NCBI GenBank assembly: GCA_017557925.1
Contig: JAFYWO010000115.1
Coordinates: 1 to 13,220 of the forward strand
Source: Alphaproteobacteria bacterium
GTDB taxonomy: Bacteria > Pseudomonadota > Alphaproteobacteria > RF32 > CAG-239
Direction of reading: 5' to 3'
Length of the DNA: 13,220 nt
The position numbers and the translations under genes are program-made. The notes beneath the pieces are model-generated. The model saw only the letters and a program-made list of their open reading frames with translations, ran no database searches and had not been told where the DNA came from. How positions within the stretch are numbered: position 1 is the stretch's first letter; each line of letters starts with the position of its first letter. Positions 7,633 through 13,220 of the stretch are shown piece by piece.

Positions 7633-8473
7633 AACGGGTTGAGCTTTCAGTTTTTTTTGTGTTTTTTACAATATCTTCAACCATACTGTTAATTTCTTCT
7701 TGACTAACCATTTGACCTTGTTTTTCTCTTAAAAAAGAACGCATATCTTCTTTGGCTTTTTTAATTTCGTTTGCATCCAAACCATATCTTTGTCCGGCTT
7801 CAAAAACTTGCTCTTCAATAGCAATAATTGTATGCTTTTGTTCGTTTTCTGTTTTCCAATTATCAAAGTTGCATACGGTTAAAAATAAAAAGACAATACC
7901 CAAAGAAACAGATATCTTAAAGAATTTACGAACAATCAGCTCATTATCATTTCCATAAATTTCATCATTTTCATTTGGAGCACCAAAGATACCTTCTTCC
8001 TCACTTGTTTTAGCTAACAAGATTTTAGCAATCAAAATAAGCCAACCAGAAACCAATATAAGAGCAAGCCAAATACTGAATATTGAACTTAATCCTGCCA
8101 ATACACCAAGTAACATATAGAATATAGACTTTTTGTTAAGGTCGTGAAATCTTCTAACCGTAACGGAAACCATAGGGATTGAAGTTACTCCAAAATAGTA
8201 ATAAGCTAACAAAGGCTCATCAATATACATACCCAAAGCATACATACAAAACAGCAATATACCAGAAGCAACCATAAACCCGAAAAACTCTAAACGTGTT
8301 GCTCTGCCATGAAAATAAAGATATTTTTCCGTAATTCCTCGTATATAATAATCAAAAGCATCCCCCCAAGCACTTTTCATATTTTTTTTATCAATTTTGG
8401 GCTTCAAAGGAGTAGTATCAGAACTGGCTTCTTCGTTCTTATTAGATAAAATATCCTTATCCTTCAATAACAT
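7631..8473 (-). CDS. DUF805 membrane protein with extra C-terminal domain
   Basis: Residues about 47-178 match the pattern of DUF805, a family of small integral membrane proteins of unknown function. The matching elements are YLYFHGRATRLEFFGF (51-66), several hydrophobic helices, the signature IPMVSVTVRRFHDLNKKS (99-116), and a terminal acidic Asn/Gly segment (NENDEIYGNDN, about 167-177). The usual DUF805 protein ends near there, at about 110-150 residues. This one is 280 residues. It adds a charged 45-residue N-terminal tail, a further helix (about 186-203) and a soluble, mostly helical C-terminus (205-280) rich in E, K and Q. The ATG at 8473 has a GAGGAG site ten bases upstream. It overlaps the preceding gene by 17 bases, which supports the long N-terminus over Met32 and implies coupled translation. 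Function is unknown; operon position links it to the envelope. Confidence 0.85.
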   Translation of the reverse strand: MLLKDKDILSNKNEEASSDTTPLKPKIDKKNMKSAWGDAFDYYIRGITEKYLYFHGRATRLEFFGFMVASGILLFCMYALGMYIDEPLLAYYYFGVTSIPMVSVTVRRFHDLNKKSIFYMLLGVLAGLSSIFSIWLALILVSGWLILIAKILLAKTSEEEGIFGAPNENDEIYGNDNELIVRKFFKISVSLGIVFLFLTVCNFDNWKTENEQKHTIIAIEEQVFEAGQRYGLDANEIKKAKEDMRSFLREKQGQMVSQEEINSMVEDIVKNTKKTESSTR

Positions 8474-9260
8474 TGCTTTCTATCTCCTCATTATTTTCAA
8501 CAAAAATTTTATCTTCTTTAGAATTTTTAATGTTCATTTTTAATGTTTTTTCTTTTACTTTCTTGTTAGGGTAACAATAAAAGAAGTCATACATCTTAAA
8601 ATAAAGAATAGAAATAAACACCAAAATAAAAGCTCTAAATAATGCCGCTAAAAATATGTTAATATAAGTAAGTAAAGACATAACGACAACAAGCAACACA
8701 ACCGCTAAAGCCGTAACAGTAGCAATTCTTAAAATATTTCCCTTAGTTCTGGCAAATGTCATCAATAAAGACCTGTTTTTTCCGGTAATTTCAGAAACAA
8801 ATGCAAAAGAAGGAACTAAAAACAACGCATTAAACAGCAAGAAAATAAATATATATCTGCCAATTCTCCAAACAGAACTACCCAAGAAACTTTCTACTGT
8901 TCCGCTTAAAGCGCCGTTAAATGACAGTTTAACAAAATGAATTACACAGTTAATAACCAAAGTCGTGACTAAAAGAGCAATCAAAAACAAAACGATAGCC
9001 GTTAAAAATCTTAATCCTGCCACCATGAAAATTTGCTTATCCCACAATATTTGCTGTTTATAATAGCAACCTGCTGCAAAATAAAAAAACAAATAAATAT
9101 AGAATGTAGAAACAACAAAAAAGGAAGACGCACCTAACCACATAGGCAACAAACTTCCCATAAAATAGAAAAAGGTCAGAAAGAAAAATGCACTCAAATG
9201 TCCGACTACATAAGCGAAAGCATTTTTGTATACTTTTCTAACTGACAACTTTTCTTTCAT
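8457..9260 (-). CDS. Hypothetical six-helix inner-membrane protein
   Basis: I do not recognise the family. The 267-residue protein has about six hydrophobic helices (18-36, 42-64, 82-108, 135-157, 178-200, 203-224). The N-terminal stretch before the first helix is basic (MKEKLSVRKVYKNA), so the N-terminus is probably cytoplasmic. The C-terminal 37 residues are a hydrophilic tail, K-rich then E/N-rich, also cytoplasmic if there are six helices. A loop at 155-175 (SEITGKNRSLLMTFARTKGN) resembles loops in broad families of helical membrane proteins, but no diagnostic motif is present. It starts 7 bases after the accC stop with only a distant GGAA site, so it is probably translated from the accBC message. 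It overlaps the DUF805 gene by 17 bases. Such a tight layout suggests the two membrane proteins work together, but that is inference. Confidence 0.78.
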   Translation of the reverse strand: MKEKLSVRKVYKNAFAYVVGHLSAFFFLTFFYFMGSLLPMWLGASSFFVVSTFYIYLFFYFAAGCYYKQQILWDKQIFMVAGLRFLTAIVLFLIALLVTTLVINCVIHFVKLSFNGALSGTVESFLGSSVWRIGRYIFIFLLFNALFLVPSFAFVSEITGKNRSLLMTFARTKGNILRIATVTALAVVLLVVVMSLLTYINIFLAALFRAFILVFISILYFKMYDFFYCYPNKKVKEKTLKMNIKNSKEDKIFVENNEEIESNVIEG

Positions 9261-9267
9261 CTTTTTA

Positions 9268-10611
9268 TTACTTTCCTTTCTTGTTCATAAATTCAGTCAA
9301 CCAATGAATATTATATTGACCGTCAATAAACTCATTTTGAGAAATAATTTCCTCATGTAAAGGAATAGTAGTTTTAACCCCCATAATGATAAATTCTTCT
9401 AAAGCTCTTCTAAGCCTTAACAAAGCTGCATTTCTAGTTTTTGCATGCACAATAAGCTTTGCAATCATACTATCATAATAAGGAGGAATACTGTATCCGG
9501 AATAAATTTCAGAATCAACTCTGATACCTAAACCGCCCGGAGCGTGCCATTCTGCAATTTTTCCGGGACATGGAGCAAAAGTTTCAGGGTCTTCTGCATT
9601 TATTCTGCATTCAATAGCGTGACCTTTAAATTGAATATCCTCTTGAGTGTATCCTAATTGAGCACCGCTTGCAATTCTTATTTGCTCACGCACCAAATCT
9701 ATACCGGAAATGGCTTCTGTAATAGGATGTTCCACTTGTAAACGAGTATTCATTTCCAAGAAATAGAATCTGCCATCTTCATACATAAATTCCAATGTTC
9801 CGGCATTTTGATAGCCGATTTTTCTAATTGCATTGCAAACAATATCCCCGATTTCTTTTCTTTGAGATTGATTAAGAGCAGGGGAAGGGCATTCTTCAAT
9901 AACTTTTTGATGATTTCTTTGAATTGAACAATCACGTTCTCCCAAATGCACAACATTGCCATATTTATCAGCTAAGATTTGCATTTCAATATGTCTTGGG
10001 CGTTGCAAATATTTTTCCATATAAACAACATCAGACGGGAAAGCAGCTTTAGCTTCAGCTTTAGCCATAGTGAAAGCTTCTGCTATTTCTTCATCAGAAT
10101 AAGCAACTTTCATACCTTTACCGCCACCACCGTCTTTAGCTTTGATAATAACAGGATACCCAATCTTATTTGCCCATTCTTTAGCATCTTCAATACTTTC
10201 CAAAGCTGTAGAGCCAGGAGTAATAGGAAGACCAGCTTCAATAGCTGCCTTTCTTGCGGTAATTTTATCACCTAATAAGCGCATTTGTTCAGCTGTTGGT
10301 CCGATAAAGGTTATACCGTGTTTTTCAACCATTTCGGCAAAATCAGCATTTTCAGACAAAAAACCAAAGCCTGGATGGATTGCATCTGCACCGGTAATCA
10401 ATGCTGCTGAGATAATAGCAGGTTTATTAAGGTAAGATTCTGCAGATCTCGCAGGTCCGATACAAACAGCCTCATCAGCTAAACGAACGTGCATTGCATT
10501 AGCATCTGCCTCTGAGTGAACGGCAACGGTTCTTATACCCATTTCACGACAAGCTCTGTGAATTCTCAAAGCAACTTCACCACGATTGGCAATTAAAACT
10601 TTTTCAAACAT
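9268..10611 (-). CDS. accC: Biotin carboxylase subunit of acetyl-CoA carboxylase
   Basis: AccC uses ATP and bicarbonate to carboxylate the biotin on AccB. This is the first half-reaction of acetyl-CoA carboxylase, which makes malonyl-CoA for fatty acid synthesis in the cytoplasm. The 447-residue length is standard. Motifs in order are IANRGEVALRI (7-17), HPGFGFLSEN (79-88), the glycine-rich ATP loop GGGGKGMK (161-168), GERDCSIQRNHQKVIEE (224-240) with Lys236 matching E. coli Lys238, FLEMNTRLQVEHP (284-296) with Glu286, Asn288 and Arg290 matching the E. coli metal and catalytic residues, and CRINAEDP (335-342) with Arg336 matching Arg338. A TAGGAA site lies before the ATG with good spacing. 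It follows accB by 36 bases. AccA and AccD, which complete the enzyme, are not in the window. Confidence 0.98.
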   Translation of the reverse strand: MFEKVLIANRGEVALRIHRACREMGIRTVAVHSEADANAMHVRLADEAVCIGPARSAESYLNKPAIISAALITGADAIHPGFGFLSENADFAEMVEKHGITFIGPTAEQMRLLGDKITARKAAIEAGLPITPGSTALESIEDAKEWANKIGYPVIIKAKDGGGGKGMKVAYSDEEIAEAFTMAKAEAKAAFPSDVVYMEKYLQRPRHIEMQILADKYGNVVHLGERDCSIQRNHQKVIEECPSPALNQSQRKEIGDIVCNAIRKIGYQNAGTLEFMYEDGRFYFLEMNTRLQVEHPITEAISGIDLVREQIRIASGAQLGYTQEDIQFKGHAIECRINAEDPETFAPCPGKIAEWHAPGGLGIRVDSEIYSGYSIPPYYDSMIAKLIVHAKTRNAALLRLRRALEEFIIMGVKTTIPLHEEIISQNEFIDGQYNIHWLTEFMNKKGK

Positions 10612-10647
10612 TAGATTTATTCCTATTTACTTATATTAAAAAAGCAT

Positions 10648-11130
10648 CTATTCAATAATAACCAAAGGCTCTCCATATTCAACAGGATCACCGGCTTCAA
10701 CCAATATTTTAGAAACTTTACCGCCTTTGTGTGCCTTAACAGGGTTAAAAGTCTTCATTGCTTCAACTAAACAAACAGTATCACCTTCAGAAACACTATC
10801 GCCAACTTTAACATAGTTAGGAGATTTTGGATCGGCAGACAAATAAACAACACCAACCATAGGAGATTTCACTGCATTAGGGCTGTTTGTATAATCAACT
10901 TCGCCGGTTTGTGTATCATTAGCTTCAGCACTTGGAACACTAACCGATTGAACAGCTTGTGTCTGAACTTGTTGAACAGGTTGAAACTGTGTGGTAGCCA
11001 TAACAGCACCATGATTTCTTACTAAAGAAATTCTGCAACCTTCATCTTCATATTCAAGTTCTGTTAAATTTGTTTTATCCAAGATTTCAGCCAATCTGCT
11101 TATTATTTTTGTATCCAATGGATTAGACAT
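10648..11130 (-). CDS. accB: Biotin carboxyl carrier protein of acetyl-CoA carboxylase
   Basis: AccB carries the biotin that AccC carboxylates and that AccA/AccD use to make malonyl-CoA. The protein is 160 residues from the chosen start. An N-terminal helical segment (2-40) is followed by a flexible Q/V/P-rich linker (about 48-66). The biotinyl domain begins at about 86 (VKSPMVGVVYLSAD). The biotin-acceptor motif is EAMKTFN at 123-129, with Lys126 modified. The residues after Lys are T-F-N rather than M-M/L-N as in E. coli, as is usual in alphaproteobacteria. The start was set at the ATG at 11130 because GAGAGGA sits five bases before it. An upstream in-frame ATG at 11160 would add ten residues not typical of the family and has no site. 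It heads a five-gene minus-strand run. Confidence 0.96.
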   Translation of the reverse strand: MSNPLDTKIISRLAEILDKTNLTELEYEDEGCRISLVRNHGAVMATTQFQPVQQVQTQAVQSVSVPSAEANDTQTGEVDYTNSPNAVKSPMVGVVYLSADPKSPNYVKVGDSVSEGDTVCLVEAMKTFNPVKAHKGGKVSKILVEAGDPVEYGEPLVIIE

Positions 11131-11135
11131 CTTTA

Positions 11136-11142
11136 TCCTCTC
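11136..11142 (-). promoter_or_regulatory. Ribosome binding site fixing the accB start
   Basis: On the minus strand GAGAGGA (plus 11136-11142) lies five bases before the ATG at 11130. It lies within the ten-codon extension that the ATG at 11160 would give, so the later start is preferred. Confidence 0.8.
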
Positions 11143-11294
11143 ATTAAAAATTAAATTCATTACTCTTTTAAGGTAGTTACTGATAAATTACAAGCTTTTT
11201 CTTCTACATCTCCCCAATAATGTATAAAATTTAATATTTTACTGACTTTTTGTTAACATATATGGTATAAGAATAATAATAAATCATCAAAAGC
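11143..11294. promoter_or_regulatory. Divergent promoter region between accB and the FtsK-like gene
   Basis: This AT-rich intergenic stretch must hold promoters for both directions. For the plus-strand gene, CTGACT (11242-11247) and TATAAG (11266-11271) are separated by 18 bases and predict a start near 11278. For accB, minus-strand TTAACA (plus 11252-11257 region) with TAAATT 17 bases on, or TTGTAA with TAAAAG 17 bases on nearer the gene, are possible. None is decisive. I see no hairpin that would suggest a riboswitch or attenuator, and no clear operator palindrome. Confidence 0.4.
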
Positions 11295-11298
11295 GAGG
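11295..11298 (+). promoter_or_regulatory. Ribosome binding site supporting the GTG start of the FtsK-like gene
   Basis: GAGG at 11295-11298 lies five bases before the GTG at 11304. Together with the match of the following residues to the start of the FtsK alpha domain, it supports GTG as the true start and a protein without an N-terminal membrane domain. Confidence 0.65.
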
Positions 11299-11303
11299 CT
11301 AAA

Positions 11304-12548
11304 GTGAGTAATTTATTAGAAATACTGGAACACCACGGAATAAAGGGAAAAATTGTAAGCACAACAGAAGGCCCTTTATTGAACATCATAGAATTTTTAC
11401 CTGATTTTGGAACAAGAATAAAAACCATAAAATCCTTAACGGAAGATATAAGAAGAGAATTGTGTGTAAAATCTCTAAAAATAGAGCAACCGGAATTTTC
11501 TAATAAGATTTCTTTTCAAATAGCTAAAGACACTTTTGATATTATTGATTTTTCAGAAAACATTAAATCAAAAGAGTTTGAAAAAGCAAAAGAAGACTAT
11601 ACTTTACCTATTCTGATAGGAGCTGATATATATGGAATTCCATTATTTCAAGATTTAAGTAAAATGCCACATCTTTTGGTAGCAGGAACAACAGGTTCCG
11701 GAAAGTCTGTTGGTTTAAATACATTCATATTGTCTTTAATAGCTTCTAAAACACCAAACGAGGTAAAATTTGTTTTAATAGACCCCAAAAAAGTAGAATT
11801 TTCAGTCTATAATAATCAAAAATATCAATATTGCCCCGTAATTACCGAAACTAATGAAGCTGTAAGCATTTTATCTCATCTTGCCGAAATTATGGATGAA
11901 CGCTATGAGTTGTTTAATAAACACCAAGTAAAAAACATTAACTATTATAACCAAATATCACCTCAAAAATTACCTTATATAATCTGTGTGATAGATGAAT
12001 TTGCCGACCTTATGGCTTTTGAAAAAAGTATAGATGAAAACGTTATTCGTTTGGCTCAAAAATCAAGAGCGGCAGGTATACATCTCATTCTTGCCACCCA
12101 ACGTCCTTCGGCTGATGTAATAACCGGGTTATTAAAAGCAAATTGTCCGGCAAGAATTTCATATAAAGTAGCCAGTGCATTGTATTCTAGAATAATTTTA
12201 AACGAAAACGGCGGTGAAGATCTGATAGGAAGAGGGGATTCATATTTTTTAAGAGCTGACGGAAAAATTATAAGAGTTCACGGTGCATATATTGATGATT
12301 CCGGCATAAAATCTATGTTAGAACCATATCGTTGCACTATAAAACATAAGATAACAATAGCTGATAAAAAAGATAGCGTTTCCGAAACAACAAAAGAGAA
12401 ACCATCGGCTTTATTAAGATTTGCAAAATTTTGGTTAAAATTAAGCCGAAAAGATAGGGATTTAATTATAAGAGCAATAAAATACATTTTTACTTTTATA
12501 GTAAACTATATAAAAGATAACAAGAAACTTAAAAGAACTAAAAAATAA
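11304..12548 (+). CDS. Stand-alone FtsK/SpoIIIE-type DNA translocase motor
   Basis: Proteins of this family are hexameric ATP-driven pumps that move along double-stranded DNA. This 414-residue protein holds a full motor. The alpha domain spans about 1-95 (LLEILEHHGIKGKIVS, LTEDIRRELCVKSLKIE). The ATPase domain has MPHLLVAGTTGSGKSVG (121-137, Walker A 128-135), VKFVLIDPKKVEFSVYN (154-170), Walker B IICVIDEFADLM (226-237, Asp231-Glu232), SRAAGIHLILATQRPSADVITG (254-275, the family signature), and LIGRGDSYF (307-315). The family's usual DELADLM reads DEFADLM. The N-terminal four-helix membrane domain and linker of FtsK are missing, and so is the C-terminal winged-helix gamma domain that reads polar DNA signals. 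After about residue 343 comes a basic tail with an amphipathic or membrane-leaning segment (RFAKFWLKLSRK, IKYIFTFIVNYI) ending KKLKRTKK. The start is GTG. It is unlikely to be the main cell-division FtsK. It could be a specialised paralogue or a mobile-element motor. Confidence 0.9.
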   Translation: MSNLLEILEHHGIKGKIVSTTEGPLLNIIEFLPDFGTRIKTIKSLTEDIRRELCVKSLKIEQPEFSNKISFQIAKDTFDIIDFSENIKSKEFEKAKEDYTLPILIGADIYGIPLFQDLSKMPHLLVAGTTGSGKSVGLNTFILSLIASKTPNEVKFVLIDPKKVEFSVYNNQKYQYCPVITETNEAVSILSHLAEIMDERYELFNKHQVKNINYYNQISPQKLPYIICVIDEFADLMAFEKSIDENVIRLAQKSRAAGIHLILATQRPSADVITGLLKANCPARISYKVASALYSRIILNENGGEDLIGRGDSYFLRADGKIIRVHGAYIDDSGIKSMLEPYRCTIKHKITIADKKDSVSETTKEKPSALLRFAKFWLKLSRKDRDLIIRAIKYIFTFIVNYIKDNKKLKRTKK

Positions 12549-12589
12549 AATATTGCCAATACCTTCTTTTTGTTCTAAAATAAAAAAAC

Positions 12590-12594
12590 GGAGG
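12590..12594 (+). promoter_or_regulatory. Strong ribosome binding site of the right-edge gene
   Basis: GGAGG at 12590-12594 lies four bases before the ATG at 12599. It is the best Shine-Dalgarno match in the window and confirms the start of the open gene that runs off the right edge. Confidence 0.8.
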
Positions 12595-12598
12595 TAAA

Positions 12599-13220
12599 AT
12601 GCAACCAAACGAACAAGTATATACCAATTTAGAGGATATTCCATCTTTAAAAAAAGACTGGATACGTTTGGTGCATCGTTGCATAAGTAAATCACTTGGA
12701 AAAGATACAATACAATCCATAAAAGAGAACGGTCTTGTTTTTAATCGTAAATCAGCTGAAATATTACCACTACAACGTGGAGGATGTTATGATTCTCCCG
12801 GATATATGGTGTCTTCTTATAATGAAGAACTATTTTGGAAAAAACTTGAAAAAGATGATTTTTTTGTCTTTGACAACGCCAAATATGCTGATACCCAAAT
12901 AATATTTGATATGCCGTTAGATGAATTTTGCTTTTTAGAGAAATTCGGACGTATTGCCATAGGTAAAATTGATAAAAAATATATAGTTGGTGTAATACCA
13001 AATTATAACGGATATAACCAAAAAATAACTTTACCCAAAGAAGATATTTTAAAAGCTAAAAATAAATCCCGACAAAATCCCCCCTCTAAAGTAAAACCAA
13101 ATAGTATTGATGATATGATTTCAAAACTTCAAAAAAGATTTTCAACTATTTCAAAAGATAAGATAAATTATATAATAGAAACCGAAAAAGAAGAAATCTT
13201 GTATGATATAAATGAAGAAT
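12599..13220 (+). CDS. Unrecognised protein, 3' end outside the window
   Basis: An open frame runs from the ATG at 12599 to the right edge (207 complete codons) with no stop codon, preceded by GGAGG. The protein begins MQPNEQVYTNLEDIPS. I do not recognise it. Residues about 17-105 contain a small basic helix (DWIRLVHRCISKSL), then KENGLVFNRKSAEILPL, GGCYDSPGYMVSS and FWKKLEKDDFFVFDN. Residues about 110-145 look like a beta-rich segment (IFDMPLDEFCFLEK, IAIGKIDKKYIVGVIPNYNG). A K/N/P-rich linker follows (about 152-168). The visible end is an acidic helical region (DDMISKLQKRF, ETEKEEILYDINEE). There is no signal peptide or membrane helix. It follows the FtsK-like gene by 50 bases on the same strand with no terminator between, so the two are probably cotranscribed. 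Confidence 0.82.
   Translation, partial: MQPNEQVYTNLEDIPSLKKDWIRLVHRCISKSLGKDTIQSIKENGLVFNRKSAEILPLQRGGCYDSPGYMVSSYNEELFWKKLEKDDFFVFDNAKYADTQIIFDMPLDEFCFLEKFGRIAIGKIDKKYIVGVIPNYNGYNQKITLPKEDILKAKNKSRQNPPSKVKPNSIDDMISKLQKRFSTISKDKINYIIETEKEEILYDINEE

Noticed and set aside
9979..10435. Plus-strand frames opposite accC
   Set aside because: They mirror the conserved biotin carboxylase sequence and have no promoter or ribosome binding site.
11131..11160. ATG at 11160 as the accB start
   Set aside because: No ribosome binding site precedes it, and GAGAGGA lies inside the extra ten codons with correct spacing to the ATG at 11130.
12278..13001. Minus-strand frames opposite the FtsK-like gene and the right-edge gene
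   Set aside because: They overlap each other and two plus-strand genes that have clear starts.

Overview
The window is very AT-rich and densely coded. It looks like chromosomal DNA of a low-GC Gram-negative alphaproteobacterium, probably an uncultured or host-associated lineage (inferred from gene content; no taxonomic marker was searched). The evidence is lpxI rather than lpxH next to lpxB, an accB whose biotin motif reads EAMKTFN, a comEC without an obvious metallo-beta-lactamase domain, and an initiator tRNA whose anticodon stem begins AGG instead of GGG. Eleven stop codons are visible: seven TAA, four TAG and no TGA.

Layout from left to right. (1) Positions 2-766, + strand: the 3' part of a WG-type repeat protein that enters from beyond the left edge and ends at a strong hairpin terminator. 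(2) Positions 870-1472, +: a 200-residue protein of unknown function with a coiled-coil start, its own near-consensus promoter and its own terminator. (3) Positions 1555-1631, - strand: initiator tRNA-fMet with a good promoter and a terminator that meets the previous one tail to tail. (4) Positions 1776-5764, +: lpxI, lpxB and comEC in one tight run. The first two are consecutive-branch lipid A enzymes, the third a DNA-uptake channel. (5) Positions 11130-5787, -: a five-gene run of accB, accC, a six-helix membrane protein, a DUF805 membrane protein and a membrane-anchored glycosyltransferase with two GT-B-like halves. (6) Positions 11304-12548, +: a stand-alone FtsK/SpoIIIE motor lacking both the usual membrane domain and the gamma DNA-reading domain. 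(7) From 12599, +: an unrecognised gene with an excellent ribosome binding site that runs off the right edge.

The recognisable genes serve the cell envelope and its lipid supply: lipid A synthesis, the first step of fatty acid synthesis, membrane proteins and a glycosyltransferase. The parts least explained by known biology are the tandem glycosyltransferase at the end of the acc operon and the motor-only FtsK paired with the unknown gene. I see no defence island, phage, IS element or CRISPR array, and no gene-free stretch longer than about 175 bases. Four likely corrections to a naive longest-ORF reading are the leftward extension of the first gene, later starts for accB and the glycosyltransferase, and the open gene at the right edge.
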